DNA from: Streptomyces sp. 11x1
GTDB taxonomy: Bacteria > Actinomycetota > Actinomycetes > Streptomycetales > Streptomycetaceae
Direction of reading: 5' to 3'
Assembly (NCBI RefSeq): GCF_032598905.1
Contig: NZ_CP122458.1
Location: 4,923,001-4,987,000, forward strand
DNA: 64,000 nt
Both the position numbers and the translations under genes were made by a program. The notes under the pieces were generated by a model. It had not been told where the DNA came from, did no database searches, and was given only the letters and a program-made list of their open reading frames with translations. The number at the start of each line of letters is the position of its first letter. Positions within the stretch are counted from its first letter, which is position 1. This document shows positions 24,675 through 32,486 of this stretch, one piece after another.

Positions 24675-26489
24675 ATGCCGCTGAGGCCCGGTGATGTGGA
24701 GTCCATAGGCGGCTACACGCTGACCGACCGGCTCGGCAGCGGCGGCATGGGCATCGTCTACCTGGGCCGCTCGGCCTCGGGACGGCAGGTCGCCGTGAAG
24801 GTCGTCCACCCCCCGTACGCGCAGGACGACGAGTTCCGCACGCGCTTCCGGCAAGAGGTCGCGGCGGCACGCCAGGTCAGCGGGGCGTTCACGGCGCCGG
24901 TGGTGGACGCCGACCCGGACGCCGAACAGCCGTGGATGGCGACGCTGTACGTGCCCGGCCGCACCCTCTCCGAGGTCGTGGCCGAGGACGGGCCGCTGGG
25001 CGGACGTGCGCTGCGCACGCTCGCCCTGGGGCTCGTGGAGGCGTTGCGGGACATCCACCGGGCGGGGGTGGTGCACCGCGACCTGAAGCCGAGCAACGTC
25101 CTGATGGCCGAGGACGGCCCCCGCGTCATCGACTTCGGCGTCTCGCACGCCGTCGACAACGAGGCCCTCACGGTGACGGGGCGGCTGATCGGGACGCCGC
25201 CCTTCATGTCGCCGGAGCAGTTCGCCTCCCCCCGGGAGGTCACCGCCGCGTCGGACGTGTTCTCGCTGGGTTCGGTCCTGGTGTACGCGGCCACCGGGAC
25301 CCGTCCGTTCGACGGGAGCAGCCCCTACTTGACGGGCTATCAGGTGATGTACGAGGCGCCGGCCCTGGACGGGGTCGCCGAACCGCTCCGGAGCATCACC
25401 GAACGCTGCCTGGCCAAGGACCCGGCCGAACGCCCCGATCTCGCCGAGCTGCACAGCCTGGTACTGACGCTGCCGGAGGCTCCGGAGCCTCCGGACTCGC
25501 CGGAACCGGGGGAACCCGTTGAGTCGGCGGCAGGCTCCCCGGCTTCCGACGCCCCGGATGCCCCGGATGCCCCCGACGGGCGGCCCGCTCGGCAGGGACG
25601 TCGTGGGCGGCGTCTCCTCATCGGCGTCGGCGCGGTCCTGGTCGTCGCGGGGCTGAGCTTCATGGTGCTGACGGCGACCGGGGAGACGGGGCAGAGCCCG
25701 TCAGGCTCGGGGGCTGGGGCTGGGGCTGGGGCTGGGACGGGGGCTGGGGCTGGGACGGGTTCGGGGTCGGGGTCCGCCGCCGTGTCCCTGCCCCCGAAGC
25801 ACGTGCGGTGGGACTACCAGATCGGCGGGGCGTACACCCTGCCGGCCGGCGTGCGGGTGGTCAGCCGTAGCTACGAGGACCCGGCCGCGCCCGGGGCATA
25901 CAACATCTGCAACTTCAACGCACTCCAGGCGCAGGAGGACGCGGAGGACGACTGGGACTCCGATCTGCTACTGCGCGACGCCGCCGGGAAGATCGTCCGC
26001 GACGAGGACTGGAACGAGGCCGTCCTGGACATTCGCACGGCCGCCAAGCGGCAGCGCATCGCCGCCCGGGTGAATTCCTGGATCGACGAGTGCGCGGCCA
26101 AGGGGTACCAGGCGGTCGAGCCCGACAACTACGACACGTTCACCCGCTTCCCGGACCAGCTCACGGCCGATCAGGCCAAGGCGTTCATGAAGCTGCTGTC
26201 GGCGCACGCCCACGCGAAGGGCCTGGCCGTCGCCCAGAAGAACACCCTGGAACTCGCGCCCGACCGCACCTCCGTGGGGCTGGACTTCGCCGTGGTGGAG
26301 GAGTGCGGCGAGTGGGACGAGTGCGGTGATTTCGCGAAGGCGTTCGACAACAACGTCTTCGTCGTCGAGTACACCGCGAAGGGCCTGGCGAACGCCTGCG
26401 AGGGCTGGGGCGGCGAACTGAGCATCGTCCGCCGCGACCAGAACGTGGTGCCCGAGGGCACCAGCGGCTACCTCGACGAGACCTGCTGA
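24675..26489 (+). CDS. Ser/Thr kinase fused to GH114-like glycosidase domain, 604 aa
   Basis: PknB-type kinase at 10-265: Gly loop LGSGGMG (20-26), Lys42, HRDLKPSN (134-141), DFG (153-155), SPE (179-181). A Pro/Asp linker leads to one membrane helix (about 313-334), then a Gly/Ala/Ser-rich spacer. The outside part (about 376-604) resembles GH114 endo-alpha-1,4-polygalactosaminidase domains: KHVRWDYQIGGAYTLP, YNICNFNALQAQEDAEDDWD, NSWIDECAAKGYQAVEPDNY, FVVEYTAKG. Stand-alone secreted GH114 proteins are usual; a kinase fusion is unusual and suggests an exopolysaccharide sensor or a membrane-tethered enzyme. ATG with AAGGTG upstream. Confidence 0.88.
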   Translation: MPLRPGDVESIGGYTLTDRLGSGGMGIVYLGRSASGRQVAVKVVHPPYAQDDEFRTRFRQEVAAARQVSGAFTAPVVDADPDAEQPWMATLYVPGRTLSEVVAEDGPLGGRALRTLALGLVEALRDIHRAGVVHRDLKPSNVLMAEDGPRVIDFGVSHAVDNEALTVTGRLIGTPPFMSPEQFASPREVTAASDVFSLGSVLVYAATGTRPFDGSSPYLTGYQVMYEAPALDGVAEPLRSITERCLAKDPAERPDLAELHSLVLTLPEAPEPPDSPEPGEPVESAAGSPASDAPDAPDAPDGRPARQGRRGRRLLIGVGAVLVVAGLSFMVLTATGETGQSPSGSGAGAGAGAGTGAGAGTGSGSGSAAVSLPPKHVRWDYQIGGAYTLPAGVRVVSRSYEDPAAPGAYNICNFNALQAQEDAEDDWDSDLLLRDAAGKIVRDEDWNEAVLDIRTAAKRQRIAARVNSWIDECAAKGYQAVEPDNYDTFTRFPDQLTADQAKAFMKLLSAHAHAKGLAVAQKNTLELAPDRTSVGLDFAVVEECGEWDECGDFAKAFDNNVFVVEYTAKGLANACEGWGGELSIVRRDQNVVPEGTSGYLDETC

Positions 26490-26594
26490 CACCGTCCCCG
26501 CGGGGTACGCCTGCCGGACCTGACCCTTCGCACCCGGTCACCCCGGCCGGACACGTACCCGGCGCCAGAGTTCAGGTCGGCCGTCCGGTCCGGC

Positions 26595-27899
26595 TCAGGG
26601 CTCCCGGCGGAGTGCTCGGAAGCTCTCCAGGGCCTCCAGCAGGGCGCGGACGTCGTCGCGTGGTGTGCCGGGCGGGACGAGGGACAGGACGTCGGCCACC
26701 CGCACCGGGTCCGGGCCGGCCAGCGCCCGGGTCACCGCCGTCAGGGCGCCGGGCCCGAGGGGGGTGCGGGTCTGGAGGCCGTTCGCCGTGCAGAGCGTCC
26801 TGTCGTCGCCGTCCGGGGCCCACAGGACGCGCGCGCCGGGCACGGTCCGCAGGCGGTCGGCGTCGGCGAGGGGAAGCGGCGCGGCGGCGGCCGGTGCGGG
26901 CGCGAAGCCTCCGGAGGTCCAGTGGCGCAGGGAGACGGTGGTGACGCGGGGGCCCGTCCGCTCGGGCCGGGCGAAGGCGGCGAGCGCCCGCACCGCACCG
27001 CCGAGCGCCTCGGGGAGCACGGGGGACAGCAGGCCGTCCGCACCGGGGCCCGGGGCGCCGACCTCGGCCTCGGGAACGTGGAGCAGGGTGTCCAGGCTGC
27101 CGCGGCCGGTGAGCCGGGTCGGGTCGAGGTCGGCGATGAGGGCCTCCACCTCGTAACCGGCGTGGTGCTCGTCCCGGGGCACACCGACGTTGACGCTGGT
27201 CGCGGGGGACGTCGTGGCGCTCTCACCGACGTGGTAGTAGTCGGCGGGCCAGTACAGCAGGTCTCCGGGTCCCACGTCGGCGGAGAAGGACCCGGGCAGG
27301 TGCCCGGTGTAGTCGACCTTGGTGGAGACGGCCTCGTCCCACGGCCTGCGCGGCCAGAACCGCATGCGCTTGCGGCCGCGGAGCCCGAACATGAAGGTGG
27401 CGAAGCGGTCCTTGTGGACGCCGACGGGGCTGTGCTCGTAGGTGCCGTGGAACAGGGTCGTGATGGCGCCGGTCACGGGCAGGCCGACCGCTTCCCACAG
27501 GCCGGCGTAGAAGGTGCGCTCACGCGACCACAGGGCGGCGTCGAACGCGTGGAAGTCGTTGACGACGAGGGCGTACCGCGAGGCGCCGAGACGGGCGGCC
27601 AGCCGGGTGTCGTATCCGTCGAAGCCGCCGTCCTCGGCGGTCGGCAGCAGGCCGTCGGCCGTGTCGCGCTGGACCCGCTCGACCGTCAACTGCGCGTGCG
27701 GCGGCACCCGTTCCTCCGGTCCCACGCACGAGCCGGCCTGCACAGCCGCCCGGAACACCTCCGACACCTCGAAGGGGGTGGGCGACAGACCACGGAACAG
27801 CACGGGCGCCCGGTCCCAGTACCGCTCCGCGAAGGTGGTCCAGTCGAACTCCGTCTCCACCGCCACCGCCACTGCCACCGCCGCCGCCGAGGTGCTCAC
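26595..27899 (-). CDS. JmjC/cupin-like oxygenase (1), 434 aa
   Basis: Iron/2-oxoglutarate oxygenase-like protein of the JmjC/Cupin_4 type. The metal triad is visible: His162-Lys-Asp164 in GVHKDRFATFMFGLRG, and His223 in GDLLYWPADYYHVGES. Enzymes of this fold hydroxylate protein or peptide side chains. The C-terminal ~180 residues form a winged-helix-like arm (LCTANGLQTRTPLGPGALTA, PRDDVRALLEALESFRALRR). The GTG start overlaps the previous stop (GTGA). Last gene of the precursor-dehydratase-JmjC-JmjC set; I infer hydroxylation of the peptide. The N-terminus has an Ala-Val repeat. Confidence 0.82.
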   Translation of the reverse strand: MSTSAAAVAVAVAVETEFDWTTFAERYWDRAPVLFRGLSPTPFEVSEVFRAAVQAGSCVGPEERVPPHAQLTVERVQRDTADGLLPTAEDGGFDGYDTRLAARLGASRYALVVNDFHAFDAALWSRERTFYAGLWEAVGLPVTGAITTLFHGTYEHSPVGVHKDRFATFMFGLRGRKRMRFWPRRPWDEAVSTKVDYTGHLPGSFSADVGPGDLLYWPADYYHVGESATTSPATSVNVGVPRDEHHAGYEVEALIADLDPTRLTGRGSLDTLLHVPEAEVGAPGPGADGLLSPVLPEALGGAVRALAAFARPERTGPRVTTVSLRHWTSGGFAPAPAAAAPLPLADADRLRTVPGARVLWAPDGDDRTLCTANGLQTRTPLGPGALTAVTRALAGPDPVRVADVLSLVPPGTPRDDVRALLEALESFRALRREP

Positions 27900-29101
27900 G
27901 TGCCGCTCTCCCGTCCGGCCACGTCCACGTCCGTGTCCGTGGCCATGTCCATGTCCTCGTCCGTGTCCACGCCGCGCAGCGTGTACAGCTTCTCCAGCAG
28001 GGCCACGACGGCCTCGTCGTGTCCCGGGCCCGCCACGGCGCACAGGTCGCGGACCGTGGGGGTGTCGCCCTGCCGCAGGCGGTCCAGGACGCGTTCGCCG
28101 AGGGTGCCGCGGAGCGAGAAGGCGTGGCCGTCGACCGCCCAGAGCCATGTCTGCCCGTCGTCGAGGGGCATCCGGACGACGGCGGACGCCGGCCGCAGGC
28201 GGTCGCCCGGGGAGAGGCGTACGGGTGGCCGCGCGTCCGGGGCGGGTTCCAGACCGGCGGCGCTGACCCTGCGCGCCCACACGGCGCTCAGCAGCCGGCC
28301 GAGCCGTGGCGTCGCCGTCACCTCGCGCACCAGCTCCGCCGTACTCGCCAGTTCGGGCACGTCGGGAGGGGTCGGGCCGTCGGGCGGGTACGGCAGGTAG
28401 GGGACGCGCTCCTGGCCGCGCCGCGCGTGCAGCAGGCCGGCCACGACGCCCGTGACCTCCGCCGTCGCCAGTCGGGGGTCACGGGGCACCAGGAGCCGCA
28501 GGGCCATGGTGCGGGGACCGAAGGTCAGGGTGTGCGGCCGGTCGGCCGGCCAGTGGAGCAGGTCGCCCGCTTCGGCGTCGAGGGTGGGCCCGGAGCCCCG
28601 GGGCGTGGCCGTCAGGCTGCCGCGCAGCACCCAGACCAGGGCGGAGTGCGGGGAGCCGTGGCGCTCCGCGATGCCCTCGCCGAGGACGAGTTCGGCGACG
28701 ACGGGCAGGACGGGAAAGCCGACCCGCTCCCACAGGGGCGTGACCAGGGAGCGCACCCCCGCCCACAACGGCGGGTCGAGCATGAGTCCCTGCTCCACCA
28801 CGAGCAGCCGGCCGCGTGACGCCATCCGCTGGTCGAGGCGCTCGGCGTACCGCTCGGCGGTCGTGTCCCCCGGCCCGGGCAGCAGGTCGCCCGGGGCTCG
28901 GATCCGGCCGTCCTCGACGTGGAAGCGGACATCGGGCAGGGCCTGGAAACGGGTCCCGGCGCGGAAGGGTCGCGCGGCCTCGACCATCGTCGTGTAGGCG
29001 CGGTCGGCGTCGACGGTGAGCGGGCCGCCCGGCGCGGGCACCACCACCGGTGTGCGCTCCCAGTGGCGGGCGGCGAAGAGGTCCCACGCGGTCCCGGTCA
29101 C
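27896..29101 (-). CDS. JmjC/cupin-like protein (2), metal site altered, 401 aa
   Basis: Same architecture as its neighbour: ALVWVLRGSLTATP and GDLLHWPADRPHTLTF align with the JmjC core of the first protein, and the C-terminus again has a winged-helix-like arm (AFSLRGTLGERVLDRLRQGD). But the HxD motif reads His152-Ser-Ala154, so the Asp ligand is lost while distal His190 stays. It may be a non-catalytic partner, or bind metal in another way. The GTG start overlaps the dehydratase stop (GTGA), pointing to tight co-translation. The C-terminus is Asp-rich (DTDEDMDMATDTDVDV). Confidence 0.75.
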   Translation of the reverse strand: MTGTAWDLFAARHWERTPVVVPAPGGPLTVDADRAYTTMVEAARPFRAGTRFQALPDVRFHVEDGRIRAPGDLLPGPGDTTAERYAERLDQRMASRGRLLVVEQGLMLDPPLWAGVRSLVTPLWERVGFPVLPVVAELVLGEGIAERHGSPHSALVWVLRGSLTATPRGSGPTLDAEAGDLLHWPADRPHTLTFGPRTMALRLLVPRDPRLATAEVTGVVAGLLHARRGQERVPYLPYPPDGPTPPDVPELASTAELVREVTATPRLGRLLSAVWARRVSAAGLEPAPDARPPVRLSPGDRLRPASAVVRMPLDDGQTWLWAVDGHAFSLRGTLGERVLDRLRQGDTPTVRDLCAVAGPGHDEAVVALLEKLYTLRGVDTDEDMDMATDTDVDVAGRESGT

Positions 29102-31590
29102 CCGGTGTGCGGCTGGTACCGGCGGTGCAGCCGGCCGGCGTACCGGGCGAGCGGCTCCATCCTCAGACGGCGACGACGTTCGTCCACCTGCTCGGGCTGT
29201 TCGATGGGGCACGGCTCCAGCTTCCCTTCCCGCATGCGGAACTTGGTCCCGTACAGCTGCGGCCGGCCTTCCCGGACCCGCAGCGCGTCGGTCACGTACG
29301 CCACCTGACGCCAGGGCAGATCCCCGTCGCGGGCGGCCTGTTCGATGAGCCCGAGGCACTCGTACTGGAAGTCCGCCGGCCCTTCGGCGTGCTGGAGGAG
29401 CCGGCAGGCCGCGGCCGCCGCCGCCGGGCCGACGAGGGCCCTGCCCGGCCAGCCGTGCCGTCGCACGACGTCCTCCAGCCAGCGGACGGCCGCGGCGGTC
29501 AGGGCGCGCAGTCTCTCCCCGGTCTCCTCGTCGCCGAAGCGGGAGTCGGTCCAGCGGGCCCGCAGGGCCGCGTCCACCCGGTCGATCGCCAGCAGGCGCC
29601 GCCGCACGTCGAGTGCGGGGGCGGGCCGCACGTCCAGTGCGGGGGCAGGCAGCACGTCCAGTGCGGGGGCAGGCAGCACGTCGAGTGCCGGGGTGGGCCG
29701 CGCCAGCCGTTCCGAACGGATCCTCGTCGTGTCGCGGTCCCAGGTGTAGACGATCCGGCGCCCGGCCTGCGGCCGGTCGAAGGCGACCTCGCCGGTGTGC
29801 CGGTCGGTGAGCCGGACGTGGACGCCGTCCCCGTGAAGGTCACCGGGCCCGACGGTGTCGTACACGTACTCCACGGCGTCCCGCAGGGCCACGCCGAGGC
29901 CGGCCAGGTCGCGGCCGCGTTCGTCGCGGACGGTGGCCGATGGCGGCCAGTCCGGGTGCGGGGCGCCCGGTACGGGAGTGGGGGCCTCTCCGGTGCGCAG
30001 CAGCGGCCCGCCCTGCACGGAGCGGAAGAAGTAGGGGGCGTCCAGCGCGTCGAGCTGAGCCGTCTCCTCGGGGCCGAAGACGGTGTCGGCGGGACCCGGT
30101 GTCGTCGTGGTGAGGCGGTCGGCGAGCACCTCGGTGTAGGCGGCCGTCGGCTTCAGCAGGACACGGACGTGCCGCTCGCGTCCGGCGCGGACCAGGAAGG
30201 ACCGGATCACGTCGTGGTGACGGGACATGAGGGTCCAGGTGTCGAACATCCCGCGCAGGAACTCCGGGAGGTAGGGCCCGTATCCGGCGCGCCCCAGGGT
30301 GTCCGCGACGACCGTGCGGGTCCGGCCGCGCGCGCAGGGCCGGCTTCTGCGCACCAACCGCAGACCGCCGTCGGGAAGTTCGCCGTAGGGGGGTTCGCCG
30401 TCGGGGCGTTCGGTGAAGTGGGCGACCGGTCCGTCCAGGGTGCACCAGCGCGGCTGGTCCTCCAACCCCGGGTGGTGGTGGTCTCCGGCTTCGGTGTCGG
30501 CGACGAGTCCGGTGTCGTAGAGGCGTGGCAGCGGCGCGAGGAAAATCTCCAGGTCCACCGGGTAGAGGAGGGGTTCCGGCAGGTCGGGTCGCGTCCCGGC
30601 GAGGATGTTGCCCTCGGCCAGGTCGGCGATGCCGAAGCGGAACGCGGCAGCGGCGAGGGACCCCGCCCGGTGCCACAGCAGTTCCGCGCGGCGCCGGCCG
30701 AGCCGGGTCCCGTCGAGCCGTCTTCCGGGGGCCGAGCGGATCGGGCCCCACTGCGAGGGCGGCTCGATCCACTCCTGCCAGGTGTAGTCCCGTCGGTCGG
30801 GGCCGCTGCCCGCCGTGCAGCGCAGGACGGGCAGCACGACCGGTCCCGTCACGGGCGGCAGGGAGTTGAGGAGGGCGAACACGGAGTCCTCGGGGGCGAG
30901 GAAGAGCAGTTCGCCGTCCGCCGGGCGGGGCTTGTACGCGACGACGCCACCGCCGCTCAGGCCCACGCGCAGGATCCTGCCGCGGCCGTTGTGCGTCTCT
31001 CCGCCCTGGGCCTCGATGCCCGTCAGGGGCGGACGCAGCGCGGGCCGGTCGAACCAGGGCCCGGTGACGTCCCGGCTCACCCGCTCCAGGAACCGGTCCA
31101 GGAACGTCGTCCAGTGGGTGTGCTGCTCGTCGGCCGCGTAGGGGACGCCGGCGGCACAGGCGGTGAACGCCTCGGCCACGAGCGGTCCGAAAAGGGCGCC
31201 GTCGGTCACGTCGAGCAGACCGGGGGCGAGCAGGGTGCCGTACCGGGAAGTGGCGTGCCCGCACCAGGCGTCCAGGGCGTCCAACACCGCGACGACGGGG
31301 GCGAATCGAGGGGAGGCGAGGGCCGCCGTCAGGACGTCCGCGTCGCTGTCGCCGACCAGGAAGCGGTCGTGTACGAGCAGACCGTCGTCGGCGAGCCGCA
31401 GCACCGGGGGGAACAACCGGCCCGCCGTGCCCGCCCTCACCGCCGCCACGACCTTCCGGGCGGCGGCCGAGCCGAGCGAGCGCGCGGGGCGCGGACCGGT
31501 GGCCGAGTGGTGCGGACCCGTAGGTCGCGAACCGGTGGCCGGTGCCGCCTCCGACATGGCCGGTGCCGCGTCCCACAGCACGTCGATCAC
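29098..31590 (-). CDS. LanM-type dehydratase fused to DUF6624-like domain, no cyclase, 830 aa
   Basis: Residues ~150-640 match the DUF4135 dehydratase domain of class II lanthipeptide synthetases: ILRVGLSGGGVVAYKPRP (Lys220), GIADLAEGNILAG (Asp323, Asn328), LLYPVDLEIFLAP and RVLLKPTAAYTEVLADRL (Arg476, Thr482, spaced like the elimination pair of CylM). The phospho-site D-x-H-x-x-N is D-x-A-x-x-N here. A LanC cyclase (~350 residues, zinc His/Cys) should follow but is absent. Instead an 8-residue repeat linker (632-663) leads to a domain at 668-790 like DUF6624 (LLQHAEGPADFQYECLGLIE, VAYVTDALRVREGRPQLYGT). GTG start, GGGGAGG upstream. I infer Ser/Thr dehydration of the 31683 peptide. Confidence 0.85.
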   Translation of the reverse strand: MIDVLWDAAPAMSEAAPATGSRPTGPHHSATGPRPARSLGSAAARKVVAAVRAGTAGRLFPPVLRLADDGLLVHDRFLVGDSDADVLTAALASPRFAPVVAVLDALDAWCGHATSRYGTLLAPGLLDVTDGALFGPLVAEAFTACAAGVPYAADEQHTHWTTFLDRFLERVSRDVTGPWFDRPALRPPLTGIEAQGGETHNGRGRILRVGLSGGGVVAYKPRPADGELLFLAPEDSVFALLNSLPPVTGPVVLPVLRCTAGSGPDRRDYTWQEWIEPPSQWGPIRSAPGRRLDGTRLGRRRAELLWHRAGSLAAAAFRFGIADLAEGNILAGTRPDLPEPLLYPVDLEIFLAPLPRLYDTGLVADTEAGDHHHPGLEDQPRWCTLDGPVAHFTERPDGEPPYGELPDGGLRLVRRSRPCARGRTRTVVADTLGRAGYGPYLPEFLRGMFDTWTLMSRHHDVIRSFLVRAGRERHVRVLLKPTAAYTEVLADRLTTTTPGPADTVFGPEETAQLDALDAPYFFRSVQGGPLLRTGEAPTPVPGAPHPDWPPSATVRDERGRDLAGLGVALRDAVEYVYDTVGPGDLHGDGVHVRLTDRHTGEVAFDRPQAGRRIVYTWDRDTTRIRSERLARPTPALDVLPAPALDVLPAPALDVRPAPALDVRRRLLAIDRVDAALRARWTDSRFGDEETGERLRALTAAAVRWLEDVVRRHGWPGRALVGPAAAAAACRLLQHAEGPADFQYECLGLIEQAARDGDLPWRQVAYVTDALRVREGRPQLYGTKFRMREGKLEPCPIEQPEQVDERRRRLRMEPLARYAGRLHRRYQPHTG
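29602..29697 (-). repeat. 24-bp in-frame tandem repeat in the dehydratase linker
   Basis: About four copies encoding PAPALDVL/PAPALDVR between the dehydratase and DUF6624-like domains. Confidence 0.85.
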
Positions 31591-31613
31591 GGTTGGTGTG
31601 CCTCCCCCTGAAC

Positions 31614-31643
31614 GGTGCCGCCCGCCGGTCGCCGAGCGGCACC
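31614..31643 (-). promoter_or_regulatory. hairpin between precursor and dehydratase genes
   Basis: GGTGCCGC / GCGGCACC stem, 14-nt loop, 40 bp after the peptide gene. A partial terminator here would make the peptide more abundant than the enzymes, as is common in peptide clusters. Confidence 0.5.
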
Positions 31644-31682
31644 TGTGCGATGGCCGGTGATGTGGTCCGGCCGTGGCTTTCC

Positions 31683-31838
31683 TCAGAGGCAGTACCAGCG
31701 GACACACGTGCTGGCGGCGGCCTTCGTGCGCTGCGGGATGTCCTGCTCCAGTTCGCCGATGACGAGGTCGAGCTCCTCCTCGGCGGACGTCCCGGCCTCG
31801 ATGGTGGTCCGGACGTCGGCGGTCACGGTGTAGGTCAT
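31683..31838 (-). CDS. candidate RiPP precursor peptide, 51 aa
   Basis: Short acidic leader (TTIEAGTSAEEELDLVIGEL, residues 11-30) followed by a small tail AAASTCVRWYCL (40-51) holding Ser43, Thr44, Cys45 and Cys50. This resembles a lanthipeptide precursor: acidic helical leader then Ser/Thr/Cys core. No double-Gly cleavage site is present; EQDIPQRTK is a possible boundary. AGGAGG lies six bases before the ATG, one of the strongest ribosome sites in the window. It sits directly upstream of the LanM-type gene on the same strand. No protease or exporter gene is adjacent. Confidence 0.75.
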   Translation of the reverse strand: MTYTVTADVRTTIEAGTSAEEELDLVIGELEQDIPQRTKAAASTCVRWYCL

Positions 31839-31887
31839 GGTGATCCTCCTGGATCGACGAGTGGTGATCGGAAGAGGTGGAGCGCCA

Positions 31888-31909
31888 CGGCCGGGCTCGG
31901 GCCCGGCCG
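31888..31909 (-). terminator. GC hairpin upstream of the precursor gene
   Basis: CGGCCGGGC-TCGG-GCCCGGCCG, a 9-bp perfect stem after the secreted-protein gene. It is followed on the plus strand by GGGTGC repeats (31910-31928). It may end or attenuate the upstream transcript. Confidence 0.55.
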
Positions 31910-31934
31910 GGTGCGGGTGCGGGTGCGGCGGCAC

Positions 31935-32240
31935 TCAGACGAAGACGGCCTTGATGTCACCGCCGAAGTACCCGCTGCCGGCCCAGGCCCACGAGATGTT
32001 GGGAGCGCTGACGATGTTGCCGCCGATCGTGGTGCAGCCACCCGCGCTGCATGCCGTGCCGACGACGTAGTAGCGACCGCTGTCGCAGCTGACCCCGACG
32101 TTCTTGCCGTCGGAGGTGCGATACGTGCTGCACACGATGTCGGCCCGGTCCGGCTGGGCCGCCGCCGGAGTCGCCAGGCCGATCGCGGCCGCCGAAGCGG
32201 CGGCGCACAGGGCGGCCACCACACGTGCCCGAGTCTTCAT
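31935..32240 (-). CDS. small secreted Cys-containing protein, 101 aa
   Basis: Signal peptide MKTRARVVAALCAAASAAAI with a PAAA-type site near residue 28. The mature part of about 73 residues has four Cys (37, 52, 64, 69), enough for two disulfides, and is Gly/Ser-rich (YYVVGTACSAGGCTTIGGNI). An in-frame GTG at 32258 overlaps the stop of the 60-aa ORF upstream. I recognise no family. It is the gene just before the precursor peptide, but its link to that cluster is unproven. Confidence 0.65.
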   Translation of the reverse strand: MKTRARVVAALCAAASAAAIGLATPAAAQPDRADIVCSTYRTSDGKNVGVSCDSGRYYVVGTACSAGGCTTIGGNIVSAPNISWAWAGSGYFGGDIKAVFV

Positions 32241-32254
32241 GCCGATGCTGCCCT

Positions 32255-32437
32255 TCACTGAAAGTGAGGGAGAAGCCCCGTCTCGACGGCGATGATCACA
32301 CCCGTCTCGTCCGGTGCCCGGCCATGACAGCCGGTTCCCCCTCCGAACGCCTCAGCGGCCGGTCGAGCCGCTGCTTCAGCACATCGTGCGGCGGTAGCCG
32401 TCTCCACCGCCATGTTTTCGATGCTCGTCGAAAACAT
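32255..32437 (-). CDS. possible 60-aa ORF upstream of the secreted protein
   Basis: Starts MFSTSIENMAVETATAARCA and contains AEAFGGGTGCHG before GVIIAVETGLLPHFQ. GGAAGGGG lies just before the ATG, and its stop overlaps a GTG start of the next gene (GTGA), which supports translation. The start codon is inside the inverted repeat at 32410-32439. It could be a leader ORF or a second peptide; nothing proves either. Confidence 0.4.
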   Translation of the reverse strand: MFSTSIENMAVETATAARCAEAAARPAAEAFGGGTGCHGRAPDETGVIIAVETGLLPHFQ

Positions 32438-32439
32438 GG
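32410..32439. repeat. 12-bp perfect inverted repeat
   Basis: CCATGTTTTCGA-TGCTCG-TCGAAAACATGG, AT-rich for this genome, between the LysR gene and the peptide region. It could be an operator for the minus-strand genes, a terminator for the LysR gene, or a hairpin covering the start codon of the 60-aa ORF. Confidence 0.7.
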
Positions 32440-32486
32440 GTCCCCTTCCGGCCAAGTGGCCGGGAAGCCGCCGGGACGGGCCCTGA

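Noticed and set aside
26922..28400. 492-codon plus-strand frame opposite the JmjC gene
   Set aside because: Antisense shadow; the minus strand has clear domains, overlapping gene ends and ribosome sites.
29050..31611. 853-codon plus-strand frame opposite the LanM-type gene
   Set aside because: Repetitive Gly/Val/Arg composition with no domain; mirror of the real coding strand.
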